Shown here piece after piece: positions 25,561 to 36,283 of a DNA stretch of 64,000 nucleotides (within the stretch, counting starts at the first letter, position 1; each line of letters starts with the position of its first letter). A program made the position numbers and the translations under genes. This DNA is from Hyphomicrobiales bacterium (GTDB lineage Bacteria; Pseudomonadota; Alphaproteobacteria; Rhizobiales; OSC116). The stretch lies in contig JABSRZ010000004.1 in NCBI GenBank assembly GCA_013214705.1, positions 248,001 to 312,000 on the forward strand, read 5' to 3'. The notes below the pieces were generated by a model. That model did no database searches. It was not told the DNA's origin and saw only the letters and a program-made list of their open reading frames with translations.

Positions 25561-27924
25561 TTATTCCGATTTTAGCACCGAAACCAAATCGATTTTATCG
25601 ATATTACGTTTTACCAACCAGCCAGAAACTATGGTGGCCACCACCACCGCAAGGCTAGCCAAAAAGAATGATTCAAAATTCACTTCGGCAGGTATTTTAT
25701 ATAAATCTGTGCTAAAGGCCGTGGCCGTGGCGAACGACAAATAATAGCCCAACACACAGCCAATAGGTAGCGAAACCAGCGTCACAATGGCCAATTCACC
25801 TAACAATACATAAGCCGCCTCGCCCTTAGTATAACCAATGCTGCGCAAACAGGCCAAATCGCGCCCGCCCTCGGCAAAAGCAATTTTGGCGCTGTTAAAC
25901 ACAATGCCAAAAGTGATGACAAAAGCGATAATCGCCATCACATAACGCACCGCGCCAGCTCCAGTATCCATTATCTTTTTAAACGCCGCTTTGGCATCTG
26001 CGGTGATGCTAACCGCCAATATATAGGGGGTGCTTTTTAACTCATCATAAATAGCCGCCTGTTGGCTTTTGTCCATTTTAATATACACGCCAGAGATAAG
26101 CTCACCTTGGTCTAGGATCTTGTTGAGGCTTGCTAAGCGCATATAAACCGGCGAGCCAACCAAAGTTTCGGTTATGGCAGCCACTTTTATATTAAGCGTT
26201 GGCCGCGCGCCACTTCTTATTTTTAAGGTAAGATCATCACCCACGCCAACCTGTAATTTTTCGGCCAAAGCCGATGCTAAAATTATTCCGGTTTCAACGA
26301 TGGGTATGGCTTCAAATTCGACATTTACCGCTCTGTTCAACTCTGGCGCGGCCACCAGCCCAGAAATTAGGCTTTTATGGGTTAATTGGCCATTTTGCAA
26401 TATGGCGGGCACAGCTCTAAACGGTTCAACTAGCTCTATGCCGGCTATTTTGCTTAACTCAGCCACCACATCTATCGGCATTGGCTGCACAAAATTCACC
26501 ATCGCGTCGCTGCGGTCAATAACTTCAAAACTCATTTCAATGCTTTTATCGAAGGACGCCATCAGGCTGATCATCGCCACCGAAAGCGACATGCCACTGG
26601 CGATGGCAATCATTGCCCCCAGCGCCCTAATCGGATGCCGCAAAAGCGTGCGTATAATCATACGTGAAGGTTGGTTAAACAGCCGTTTTGCCCAGGAACC
26701 AAAGCGTATAGACTTGCTAAAATCTGGCGGTGTGGCGGCATGCATTGCCACCGCTGGGTTGAGTTTGAATATATTTTTTAAAATATATGAACCGCCTATG
26801 GTAGCCGCAACAACGCTGACCAAATTGCCAATGAAAATAGCCTGATAATCGACCCGAAACTCTAAAAACGGGAATTTATAATAAATCTGATAAACACCGG
26901 CAAGTTCAAGCCCACCATAGACCCCGGCAACCGAGCCCAATATAGCCCCGCCTAAAGCAATGATAATGATGAATTTAAGATAATGCCGGCCAATTTCAGC
27001 GCTGCTATAACCAAAGGCTTTTAGCAGCCCAATCTGCTGGCGTTCAGCCTGAATGATCCGCGATATAACGATGAAAATTAGAAAGGCAGCAATGCCCAAA
27101 AATAACGGCGGCAAGGCTTGGGCACTCGCCTTGGCACCCTTAATTTCTTCACTGATAAACCGGTTAGAAACCAAATCTTCAACCCCATAAGCGCCATAGC
27201 CACCATGTGGGTCTAAAATGTCATCGATTTTGGTTAATATATTTGTTGTGTCGGCATCATCATCCAGCAAGAAAATTGCCTCGTTAAATTTGCCCGCGAG
27301 GCCAGTTATGTCTTCTAGATATCTTTGCTGCATCCAAATAACCGCAAACCGCGTGTCATCGGGCAATAATTCGCCCGGCATAGCAGCAAATAAAAACTCC
27401 GGCGCTTGCGCCACACCAACAACATTAAACTGTTGTTTTTGGCCTCCAATGATGGCGGTTATCGCCTCGCCCACTTTGATATTATGCGCATCTGCAAATG
27501 AATTTAACAGCAATATTTCATTCGCCACATCTGGCGCAATCATCCGACCAGCAGACAAGAAAACGTCATTTATTTGGGCTTTGCCTTGGTTAGGGAGCGA
27601 TAAAGCTTGCGCCAAAACACCGGTTTTGCTGTTTGGCATATCTATCAATATGCTGCCACGCACCCGGCCTTGCACATTTTCTACGCCGTCTATTTTTGCC
27701 AACTCCACCAGCACTTGGCTCTGCGCGGCTTGGGTTGGGGCAAATATATCGGCCAATTTATAATCTTCATAATAAGATTTTTTGGTCTCCTCTAACGACA
27801 CCACCAAGCCGTCCATCATCACCAAAACCATCACGCCGAGTGCCATCACTAGCCCTATGGCAATGGCTTGCCATTTCATCCGCCTTAAATCTCTGAATAA
27901 TTTTCTATCTAACGAGCTCATCAT
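25561..27924 (-). CDS. FtsX-type ABC transporter permease (two FtsX domains)
   Basis: About 787 residues: N-terminal helix (MKWQAIAIGLVMALGVMVLVM), a periplasmic MacB-like domain, a first FtsX core with three helices (about 275-390), a short cytoplasmic link, then a second helix, periplasmic domain and three-helix FtsX core at the C-terminus. This duplicated architecture is used by exporters that move lipids, lipoproteins or peptides with a LolD-like ATPase. The ATPase gene ends just upstream. AAAGGGAC fits the ATG at 27924 better than the track's 27930. Substrate unknown. Confidence 0.82.
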   Translation of the reverse strand: MMSSLDRKLFRDLRRMKWQAIAIGLVMALGVMVLVMMDGLVVSLEETKKSYYEDYKLADIFAPTQAAQSQVLVELAKIDGVENVQGRVRGSILIDMPNSKTGVLAQALSLPNQGKAQINDVFLSAGRMIAPDVANEILLLNSFADAHNIKVGEAITAIIGGQKQQFNVVGVAQAPEFLFAAMPGELLPDDTRFAVIWMQQRYLEDITGLAGKFNEAIFLLDDDADTTNILTKIDDILDPHGGYGAYGVEDLVSNRFISEEIKGAKASAQALPPLFLGIAAFLIFIVISRIIQAERQQIGLLKAFGYSSAEIGRHYLKFIIIIALGGAILGSVAGVYGGLELAGVYQIYYKFPFLEFRVDYQAIFIGNLVSVVAATIGGSYILKNIFKLNPAVAMHAATPPDFSKSIRFGSWAKRLFNQPSRMIIRTLLRHPIRALGAMIAIASGMSLSVAMISLMASFDKSIEMSFEVIDRSDAMVNFVQPMPIDVVAELSKIAGIELVEPFRAVPAILQNGQLTHKSLISGLVAAPELNRAVNVEFEAIPIVETGIILASALAEKLQVGVGDDLTLKIRSGARPTLNIKVAAITETLVGSPVYMRLASLNKILDQGELISGVYIKMDKSQQAAIYDELKSTPYILAVSITADAKAAFKKIMDTGAGAVRYVMAIIAFVITFGIVFNSAKIAFAEGGRDLACLRSIGYTKGEAAYVLLGELAIVTLVSLPIGCVLGYYLSFATATAFSTDLYKIPAEVNFESFFLASLAVVVATIVSGWLVKRNIDKIDLVSVLKSE

Positions 27925-27936
27925 CGACATGTCCCT

Positions 27937-28653
27937 TTACCACTCTATTTCATCAGCTTTGGCTTTATGCGCGTTGGTGCGAATGTCGACAATGTTGCCA
28001 TCGGCAAAATTAATCACCCTATCGGCCATGGCGGCGGTGGCCACGGCATGGGTAACGATGATGATGGAAGTGCCCAGATTTTCATTTATATCCTGCAATA
28101 TATTTAAAATAGTGCGGCCGGTTTGGCTGTCGAGCGCCCCCGTTGGCTCGTCACAAAATAACACCGATGGTTGTTTGGCAATGGCGCGGGCGATAGCCAC
28201 ACGCTGCAATTCACCGCCCGACATTTGGCTGGGGAAATGGTTCATTCTATCAGTCAGGCCGACCATTTCTAGCGCTTGTTTGGCGGGTAATGGCTGTTTG
28301 GCAATTTCGGTCACCAACTCGACATTTTCCAGCGCTGTGAGCGAGGGCAGTAAATTATATTGCTGAAAAATAAACCCCACATTATGCCGGCGATATTTAG
28401 TCATCGCCTTGTCCTTCATCGCCGAAACTTCGATGTCGTTAAAATAAACCTTACCTGATGTTGGTTTATCCAACCCGCCTAATATATTGAGCAAAGTCGA
28501 TTTGCCACTTCCCGATGGCCCGAGCAAAACCACAAATTCCTTAGCCGGAATTTCGACATTTACCCCACGCAACGCATCCACCTGACCATCGCCTTGGCCA
28601 TAGGTTTTGACTAGGTTTTCGGTTCTAAATGCAAATTTAGTTTCGCCAGACAT
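27937..28653 (-). CDS. LolD/MacB-type ABC transporter ATPase
   Basis: 238-residue ATPase: Walker A GPSGSGKST, signature MSGGELQRVA, Walker B VLFCDEPTGALD and switch histidine in IVTHAVAT. The signature and length fit the LolD/MacB/FtsE group that partners FtsX-type permeases. GGAGATATT precedes the ATG, and the permease gene begins about a dozen bases after the stop, giving a two-gene exporter operon. No adaptor (HlyD-type) gene is adjacent. Confidence 0.88.
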   Translation of the reverse strand: MSGETKFAFRTENLVKTYGQGDGQVDALRGVNVEIPAKEFVVLLGPSGSGKSTLLNILGGLDKPTSGKVYFNDIEVSAMKDKAMTKYRRHNVGFIFQQYNLLPSLTALENVELVTEIAKQPLPAKQALEMVGLTDRMNHFPSQMSGGELQRVAIARAIAKQPSVLFCDEPTGALDSQTGRTILNILQDINENLGTSIIIVTHAVATAAMADRVINFADGNIVDIRTNAHKAKADEIEW

Positions 28654-28851
28654 AATATCTCCACATGCATATTGTTAATAAAATATGAACTAAGTTTATT
28701 TTCGAATTAACATTATCGCAACGAATAATTTTAATAATCTAGACTATTGATATGTAACAATATGTTTTTCAATGACTTATTGAGTATACAAAACCATTAC
28801 ACCGCTTATAATTGGGTTATATTTAGCCACAAAATATATTAGGGATATAAG

Positions 28852-29622
28852 ATGACATCACTCGATTTATTTAAATTAAGCGGTAAAACTTGCCTTATTA
28901 CTGGCTCTAGCCGTGGCATTGGCAGGGCTTTGGCAGGTGGTTTAGCTGAAGCGGGTGCAAAAATAATCTTAAATGGCCGCGATGGCGGCACGCTAAAAAC
29001 CACCGCCGATGAGTTAAGAGCCAAGGGCGCAAATGTGTACGAACTGGTATTTGATGTGAGTGACCATGGCGCCAGTAAAACCGCCGTAGACACCTTTGAG
29101 GCCAACAATGGAGCTATCGACATTTTGATAAACAATGCTGGCATGCAGCACCGCACCGCGTTAGAAGATTTCCCGCCCGAAGCCTTTGACAAGCTCATGC
29201 GAACCAATGTTTATTCGGTATTTAATGTCGGGCAGGCTTGTGCAAAACATATGATAAAACGCGGTAGAGGCAAAATAATTAACCTGGCCTCTATTCAGAC
29301 CGCCCTCGCCCGCCCGTCCATTGCGCCTTACACAGCGTCTAAAGGCGCGGTAAGTAATTTCACCAAAGGCATGGCGACTGATTGGGGGCCAAAAGGCTTG
29401 CAAATAAATGCGCTTGCGCCGGGTTATTTCAAAACCGAACTTAACCAAGCTTTGGTAGATGACCCCGAATTTAGTGCGTGGGTGGCAAAACGCACCCCTG
29501 CAGGCCGTTGGGGCGACATCGATGAACTTATTGGCGCGGCTATATTTCTAGCATCCGATGCATCTAACTTTGTCAATGGCATCACGCTTTATGTCGATGG
29601 TGGCATGTCTAGTTGCATATAG
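28852..29622 (+). CDS. idnO: Gluconate 5-dehydrogenase-like SDR
   Basis: 256-residue classical SDR: TGSSRGIG, INNAGMQHR, catalytic serine in NLASIQTALARPS, YTASK, and WGPKGLQINALAPGYFKTELN. The combination NNAGMQHR, ARPSIAPYTASKGAV and RTPAGRWG is typical of IdnO/Ga5DH, which interconverts gluconate and 5-ketogluconate. AGGGA lies 7 bases before the ATG. A convergent AraC-type regulator ends 4 bases after the stop. Other sugar-acid substrates are possible. Confidence 0.8.
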   Translation: MTSLDLFKLSGKTCLITGSSRGIGRALAGGLAEAGAKIILNGRDGGTLKTTADELRAKGANVYELVFDVSDHGASKTAVDTFEANNGAIDILINNAGMQHRTALEDFPPEAFDKLMRTNVYSVFNVGQACAKHMIKRGRGKIINLASIQTALARPSIAPYTASKGAVSNFTKGMATDWGPKGLQINALAPGYFKTELNQALVDDPEFSAWVAKRTPAGRWGDIDELIGAAIFLASDASNFVNGITLYVDGGMSSCI

Positions 29623-29625
29623 AGT

Positions 29626-30492
29626 TTATGCGGCGGTTATTTTGGCTCTGAATTCTCTGGGTGTCAGGTGTTTTTGGCGCTTAAATTGACGGTTAAAATT
29701 TACCAGAGATTTAAACCCCACATCATGGCTTATATGCGCAATCGCCCGGTCACTTTTTATCAATAATGAGCAGGCTTTGCCGATCCGCAACCTAATGATA
29801 TAATCTGTTGGTCGGTGATTTGTATAACGCAAAAACATCCGATGAAAACCCGATACGCTCAACGCCGATATATTGGCTAAATCGGCCACTTTTAAGTCAT
29901 CTGTATAATTTTGGTGCATATATTGCAGCACACGGTCTATCCGCACCGACATAATTTGAGGCGTTAGCTGGCTAGCATAAACCTCACTTGCTAGCGAGCA
30001 AGATTGTTTGTCAGTTGTTAACCTTTGCAAAATGGCCAAAAAGCTTAAGGTTTTTTCGGCCGCAGATTGGTTGACCAAAGACAAAATATCTAAACGCAAC
30101 TCATCCGACATTTGGTTAGAGAATTTAACCGCGCGGCTAGAGCGGGTGAGCAACCCAGCCAAGCCTTTAAGTTCGGGCATTATTTTCACCAAGTTCATCA
30201 CCCATTCATGGTCAAACCACATAACAATGGCATGGTGCGGTAGTTGTTGGTTCATTTTTGCGTTCGATTGCCAGGTGTGTGGTAAATTTGGCCCAAGCAA
30301 GACCAAATCTCCATCTTTATAGCCACCAATATGATCGCCAATAAACCGCTGCCCCTGCGAGTTGAGTGTTAACGTCAACTCATATTCCCTATGGTGATGC
30401 CACTCAAACGGTATCGAAACATCTAATTCTCTGTTCATCATCACCCATGATAAATTATCGACCGGGACTATTTTTTCTAACCATAATTTCAT
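29626..30492 (-). CDS. AraC-family regulator with N-terminal cupin
   Basis: 288 residues. The N-terminal sensor cupin (FEWHHHREYELTLTLNSQGQRFIGD, about 20-90) is followed by two helix-turn-helix motifs in the C-terminal AraC domain (LKVADLANISALSVSGFHRMFLRYTNHRPTDYI and IAHISHDVGFKSLVNFNRQFKRQ). It lies between the IdnO-like SDR and the PhyH gene, and its start is about 120 bases from the latter's, so it probably regulates that divergent gene (inference). Confidence 0.85.
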   Translation of the reverse strand: MKLWLEKIVPVDNLSWVMMNRELDVSIPFEWHHHREYELTLTLNSQGQRFIGDHIGGYKDGDLVLLGPNLPHTWQSNAKMNQQLPHHAIVMWFDHEWVMNLVKIMPELKGLAGLLTRSSRAVKFSNQMSDELRLDILSLVNQSAAEKTLSFLAILQRLTTDKQSCSLASEVYASQLTPQIMSVRIDRVLQYMHQNYTDDLKVADLANISALSVSGFHRMFLRYTNHRPTDYIIRLRIGKACSLLIKSDRAIAHISHDVGFKSLVNFNRQFKRQKHLTPREFRAKITAA

Positions 30493-30609
30493 ATTGATTC
30501 TCTTGAGAACAGCTCATTTTATGCCACAATAGTATTAGTATTAGCCAAAAAGCGACGACATACAATGATTTTTGTCCTTAAACTAAGGATGAATAGAAAA
30601 GGGAATATT

Positions 30610-31566
30610 ATGCAAGACATTATCGACGCGACCACAGAAAAACGCGCGGGCCACAAAGTGAGCGACATTGTGCGCGCACCACTTAAAGACATTGTTAAAA
30701 AATTGCCGTTGCGGGTGTTGAGCGAAGCCGATTTTAAGCATTGGCAAACCAAAGGTTATGTAATTATACGCAATGCTGTGCCGCCAGAGAATGTCGAGAA
30801 ATTAAAGGCCTTATTGTGGGAATTTGAAGACAAAGACCCAAATGACGTTGCGACTTGGTATGCAGAGCAACGCCGTGACCACGCCATGAAAGAGTTAAAC
30901 AATGCCGGCATGGTGGAGATTTACCACCATCAATTATTGTGGGATAACCGCATGCAACAAAAGGTTTATGATGCTTTTGTGGACATTTGGGACATGGAAG
31001 ATTTGTGGGTTAGCATTGACCGCGCCAACCTCAACACGCCCAATAAGGGCAATCGAAAATCCGAAGGCTTTATTCATTGGGATGTAGACACCACCGTGAA
31101 GCCGCTGCCGGTGAGCGTGCAAGGTGTATTGTCATTGGTGCATCAAACCGGTGATGGCGACATTGGTGGTTTCCAATGTGTGCCCTATTTGTTTGAACAT
31201 TTTGATGAGTGGGTGAAAACCCAACCAGATGACCGGCATTGCTATTTTCCGGATATGCAAGGTTTAACCCCGACAAAAATAGAGTTACACCCCGGTGACC
31301 TATTGATATTTAACGCCTTATTGGCACATGGTGTAGCACCCAATACATCTGACGACAAAGCCCGCATGGCGCAATATATCAGCATGTTCCCAGCCGAACC
31401 AGAAAATACACAACAACGCAGTGAACGCATACATTCGTTCGAAAATTGCGAAACACCTGCCCGTAGCGCCTTCCCGGGAGATCCACGCGGATGGGAAAAA
31501 ACCAAATATGCCGATGCGATTTTATCTGAATTGGGCGAAAAATTACTGGGGCGTAAAAATTGGTAA
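30610..31566 (+). CDS. Phytanoyl-CoA dioxygenase (PhyH) family protein
   Basis: About 318 residues of the non-haem Fe(II)/2-oxoglutarate oxygenase superfamily. The iron site is visible as HWDVD (His-x-Asp) and the distal histidine in LLAHGVAPNT; a following arginine (KARMAQYIS) is placed to bind 2-oxoglutarate. GGGA lies 6 bases before the ATG at 30610, so the track's start 15 codons upstream is not used. Bacterial PhyH-like proteins hydroxylate many small molecules; the substrate is not apparent. Divergent from an AraC-type regulator. Confidence 0.85.
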   Translation: MQDIIDATTEKRAGHKVSDIVRAPLKDIVKKLPLRVLSEADFKHWQTKGYVIIRNAVPPENVEKLKALLWEFEDKDPNDVATWYAEQRRDHAMKELNNAGMVEIYHHQLLWDNRMQQKVYDAFVDIWDMEDLWVSIDRANLNTPNKGNRKSEGFIHWDVDTTVKPLPVSVQGVLSLVHQTGDGDIGGFQCVPYLFEHFDEWVKTQPDDRHCYFPDMQGLTPTKIELHPGDLLIFNALLAHGVAPNTSDDKARMAQYISMFPAEPENTQQRSERIHSFENCETPARSAFPGDPRGWEKTKYADAILSELGEKLLGRKNW

Positions 31567-31633
31567 ACCATATCGCGGCGGCTATAATACAGATGTCGCC
31601 GCTAATTCAGTTTCCGCTTCAATTCAATGATAA

Positions 31634-32707
31634 TTAGGGTGCTTTTTTCAAGGCGGTTTGTAATTTTATAAACCGCATGGTTCGTTGCGAGATTTCGCCG
31701 CTTAATTCTTTGAAATCATTAACTAACATCATAACTGAACTTGAGGGGATTTTTAGTATCCTACAGCGCATTTCGCCAATTTCTTTAACGGTATCGGCGT
31801 TAATCTCGATAGATTTGCACAACACCGCAAGCGCATCGCTATTAAATTGCAACAGCGAATTGGTTACATATTTTTCATCCAAATTCGCAAATTTTGAAAA
31901 TAAAGTTGCAATTTTTAGCGGCTTATCCTTTTTGGCAAAAATCGTAATGACTTGGTCTTTATCGATTTTGCCATCAGCGACAGATTTGGCGGTTTTTTTG
32001 GCGTCTATCTGGTCAGTTTTTTTAACCAATCTATCCTTGGCCATTTGCTTATTTGCGGTTTGCATTAACAAATTTAGCTTTTGTGGGTTGTTTTCGCTCA
32101 ATAAGCTCGAAAGCTGTAATTGAGTGGTTTTAGAAAGTGTAGACAACACTTTTCTCAATTGGTCAAAAAGATCTTCTCGGTTGATAATGTTAGACAATAA
32201 TTCGCTGTCATTTAAGGAATGTTCTACCAATTTTCTCAAGCCGATGTCGGACAAGTCTGCACCATCATTGCTTGAAATACAGCGCAAAACTTCATCTTCG
32301 CCAAATTGAATCAAGCTATCTGTAACCACAGCACTAACATTTTGACGGCTAGATATCGCCAGTCTATGTTGCTCATCTAAATGTTGGCTAATATCAACCA
32401 AATCACCATCCGTAAATACCGGTGATTTCACCAACATTGGCCGGGCAATATCGGCTTTTTGTTTGGCGATGGCCATAGCAAATGTCCTTGGGGTATTGGA
32501 CAAGGTTGAAAATTGCTCAGATAATTTTGATTTAGCGCCGTCATCCATAATATTGAGCAACTTGGTTAAAATCTCGCCAAACAAATTGATTTCGGTCAGG
32601 TTTATATGCTCATTACTATTTACGAATAATTCGACAATGCCATTCATTAATTCGCGGCGTTTTTCGCTTGAATCAACTTCGGCTAATTTTGATAATTCAC
32701 TAAGCAT
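31634..32707 (-). CDS. DUF2336 protein
   Basis: 357 residues, almost entirely helical, without signal peptide or membrane segment. Helical repeats such as LVKSPVFTDGDLVDIS and HRLAISSRQNVSAVVTDSLIQFGEDEVL match the alphaproteobacterial DUF2336 family (HEAT-like repeats, function unknown). The lysine-rich middle (VKKTDQIDAKKTAK) looks like a linker between two helical halves. It is convergent with the PhyH gene and divergent from the GMC oxidoreductase. Confidence 0.75.
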   Translation of the reverse strand: MLSELSKLAEVDSSEKRRELMNGIVELFVNSNEHINLTEINLFGEILTKLLNIMDDGAKSKLSEQFSTLSNTPRTFAMAIAKQKADIARPMLVKSPVFTDGDLVDISQHLDEQHRLAISSRQNVSAVVTDSLIQFGEDEVLRCISSNDGADLSDIGLRKLVEHSLNDSELLSNIINREDLFDQLRKVLSTLSKTTQLQLSSLLSENNPQKLNLLMQTANKQMAKDRLVKKTDQIDAKKTAKSVADGKIDKDQVITIFAKKDKPLKIATLFSKFANLDEKYVTNSLLQFNSDALAVLCKSIEINADTVKEIGEMRCRILKIPSSSVMMLVNDFKELSGEISQRTMRFIKLQTALKKAP

Positions 32708-32926
32708 GGTGAGGATATATCCTTATTTCAAAATTAACAATAGCGACTAAGCCCTTATTTTTTCTTTAATTTTTTCTGTTCCCACTGCAAATTTAGACTA
32801 AAGTATAAGGCCTCATCAACAAAATGTATTTATTGTGATTTACAATAGCTTAAATAATTACCGCAGATTTTATTGACTTAACCAAACGATTATGGCTCAC
32901 TATATTTTTTTACTTTGGGCAATAAT

Positions 32927-34531
32927 ATGGGCGAAAATTGGGACTTTATAATCATCGGTGCAGGCAGCGCCGGTTGTGTGTTGGCAAACCGTTTAAGCGC
33001 CAATTTCAAACATAAAATATTGCTCATTGAAGCTGGCAAAAAAGACACCCATCCGCTGATAAAAATACCGGTCGGATATTTGTATTTTATGGCCAATAAA
33101 GTGATTGATTGGGGCTATAATACCGCGCCAGATGCTGGCCTAAACGGCCGCTCATTAGCCTATCCGCGCGGCAAAGTGTTGGGTGGTTGCTCGGCAATTA
33201 ATGGCATGATATATAGCCGGGGGCAAAAGCAAGATTATGATGAATGGCACAAATTGGGCAACCAAGGTTGGGCATGGGACGAATTGTTACCGCTGTTTAA
33301 ACGTGGTGAAAACCATCATCGGTTAAGCAATGAATTCCATAGTCAAAAAGGTGAATTGCCAGTGGTTGAACAAAGGTTAAATTGGCAAATTCTCGACCAT
33401 GTTGAGCAAGCCGCCAACGAAATTGACATCCAAACCACGCAAGATTTTAATGACGGCGATAATGAAGGCTGCGGATATTTTGATGTGAACCAATTAAGCG
33501 GCACGCGTTTTAGCTGCGCCCGCGCGTTTTTAAAGCCGATAAAGCACCGCAAAAACCTGACCATCGTCACCGAAGCCATGGTGCACAAAATTAACATTGT
33601 CGATAAAGTGGCAGAATCAGTGGTTTATGAAGCCGTTGGCCAAATGATAACCGCGAAGGCTAACAAAGAAATAATTCTGAGCGCCGGCTCTATAGGCAGT
33701 GTGCAAATTATGCAATTATCGGGCATTGGTGATGCTGAATTTTTGAAGTCTGTGGGTGTTAAGCCTATGCATCAGCTTGCTGGGGTTGGCCAAAATCTGC
33801 AAGATCACTTGCAAATCAGAACCATATTTAAACTAACTGGCGCGACCACTTTAAACGACCTGTCCAAAAGCTGGTGGGGCAAGTTAAAAATCGGCCTCGA
33901 ATATATAGTTAACAAATCTAGGCCGATATCTATGGCACCGAGCCAATTTGGTATTTTTGCAAAATCTGCCAGCCATTTTGACCGGGCAAATATCGAATAT
34001 CATGTGCAGCCACTCAGCTTAGAAAAATTTGGTGAGCCATTGCATAAATTCTCAGCCATTACGGTGTCTGTATGTAATTTACGCCCCAAAAGCCGCGGAT
34101 ATGTGAATATTATCAGCAATGTTGTGCATGATGCGCCCACCATAAAGGCCGATTATCTAAGCCATGAGGATGACAAGCAAGTGGCAATTGACAGCATCAA
34201 ACATGCCCGCAAACTTATGCAAACAAAGGCTATGAGCGGCTTTAGCCCGGTAGAATATAAACCTGGCGCTGCCATTGTTGCCGATGCTGATTTGCTAACC
34301 ACAGTTGGCGACATTAGCACCACCATATTCCACCCGGTTGGCACGTGCAAAATGGGCAAAGCCGATGATGAATTGGCTGTAGTAAACCATAAATTACAAG
34401 TGCATGGCATTAAAAACCTGCGCATCGCCGATGGCTCAATTATGCCCAACATCACCAGCGGCAACACCAATGCCCCGATAATTATGATCGCCGAAAAATG
34501 CGCCGCTATGGTCATAAATGACCATAGCTAG
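32927..34531 (+). CDS. GMC-family FAD oxidoreductase (choline dehydrogenase-like)
   Basis: About 534 residues. N-terminal FAD-binding IIIGAGSAGCVLANRLS, the GMC signature PRGKVLGGCSAINGMIYSRG, the second GMC motif (EIILSAGSIGSVQIMQLSGIG) and the C-terminal catalytic pair in FHPVGTCKMG and GNTNAPIIMIAEK are all present. The family oxidises alcohols such as choline, polyethylene glycol or glucose. The track starts at a TTG; the ATG at 32927 is preferred because the FAD motif follows directly. Adjacent genes do not indicate choline metabolism, so the substrate is left open. Confidence 0.88.
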   Translation: MGENWDFIIIGAGSAGCVLANRLSANFKHKILLIEAGKKDTHPLIKIPVGYLYFMANKVIDWGYNTAPDAGLNGRSLAYPRGKVLGGCSAINGMIYSRGQKQDYDEWHKLGNQGWAWDELLPLFKRGENHHRLSNEFHSQKGELPVVEQRLNWQILDHVEQAANEIDIQTTQDFNDGDNEGCGYFDVNQLSGTRFSCARAFLKPIKHRKNLTIVTEAMVHKINIVDKVAESVVYEAVGQMITAKANKEIILSAGSIGSVQIMQLSGIGDAEFLKSVGVKPMHQLAGVGQNLQDHLQIRTIFKLTGATTLNDLSKSWWGKLKIGLEYIVNKSRPISMAPSQFGIFAKSASHFDRANIEYHVQPLSLEKFGEPLHKFSAITVSVCNLRPKSRGYVNIISNVVHDAPTIKADYLSHEDDKQVAIDSIKHARKLMQTKAMSGFSPVEYKPGAAIVADADLLTTVGDISTTIFHPVGTCKMGKADDELAVVNHKLQVHGIKNLRIADGSIMPNITSGNTNAPIIMIAEKCAAMVINDHS

Positions 34532-34649
34532 TTTTTGTTTGCACTGCGTGCGTTCGCTCCGCTCTCTAGCTACGCCTAACGGCGGCCTCAGTCGGCAAGT
34601 TCGCCAATAAATTGGCTCGCCTCTTTTTCCCACGATATTCGGCAACTTT

Positions 34650-35130
34650 GTGCAGAGTTTCGTCTGCCACCAAGAATCCCAGTGATTCGACGAGTGCGCC
34701 CAGAAGCCGAAAGGCAAACTATGTGGGCAACGCGCGGAGGCTAGAAGACGCACACGCCAGTGTGTGGCTGCGCACGCAAGTGCTAACAGTGAAAGAGGCG
34801 AAGCCGAGAGAACGTATGAATGCAGACTTCCAGAGCCTCGGCAGGAGCGCTAACTTTCTTTGTCTTAACGGCTTCAACTGCTGGTTCAGCGGCTGAAACT
34901 CCTGCGCAAAATCTCCACATCAGAACTCTCAGCAATCTCAGGGTGGCGCTCCTGCCGATACAGGGGTGCTTGCATTTATACGTTCGGCTTAAGCCTCACT
35001 GTTGGCACTTGCGTGCGCTCGACTGCGTCTCGCTAGCCTCCGCGCGTTGGCCACATAGTCTGCCTTTCGGCTTCTGGGCGCACTCGCCGAATCACCGGGA
35101 TTCTTGGAGGTGGCGGAAGTTCTGAATCTG
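34650..35130. repeat. Foldback element, copy B
   Basis: About 480 bases, the best-preserved copy. Outer arms CCAAGAATCCC ... GGGATTCTTGG and the inner GTGATTCGACGAGTGCGCCC, GCCGAAAGGCA and AACGCGCGGAGGCTAG pair with their reverse complements at the far end. A second inverted block (CGCACGCAAGTGCTAACAGTGA / TCACTGTTGGCACTTGCGTGCG) lies inside, and a central loop holds GGCAGGAGCGCTAAC and TTCAGCGGCTGAA. It fills the gap between convergent GMC and ilvC genes; ilvC has its own terminator beyond the right end. No transposase. ORFs called here (34612, 34820) are considered spurious. Confidence 0.88.
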
Positions 35131-35144
35131 CGGCTGCACCAAAC

Positions 35145-35179
35145 AAAAAAGCCCCAACCTGACTACCAGACTGAGGCCT
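35145..35179 (-). terminator. ilvC terminator
   Basis: On the minus strand a roughly 12-bp stem (with G-U pairs and one bulge), AGGCCTCAGTCTG against CAGGTTGGGGCT, is followed by TTTTTT. It lies 26 bases after the ilvC stop and fits an intrinsic terminator for the ilv genes. Confidence 0.75.
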
Positions 35180-35205
35180 AATTTCCAACTTCAGAAACCT
35201 AATTC

Positions 35206-36240
<1,035 letters not shown>

Positions 36241-36283
36241 CTATACGTTTTAATTTTTAATTTTTAACATTTAATTTTAATTT

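Noticed and set aside
22652-32809. A 15-base identity (AGACTAAAGTATAAG) upstream of the genes at 22691 and 32927
   Set aside because: A match of this length between two A/T-rich intergenic sites is expected by chance in 64 kb, and no further similarity flanks it.
34612-35125. ORFs 34612-34896 and 34820-35125 as genes
   Set aside because: Both run through the inverted arms of foldback element B; the arms, not a protein, explain their conservation.
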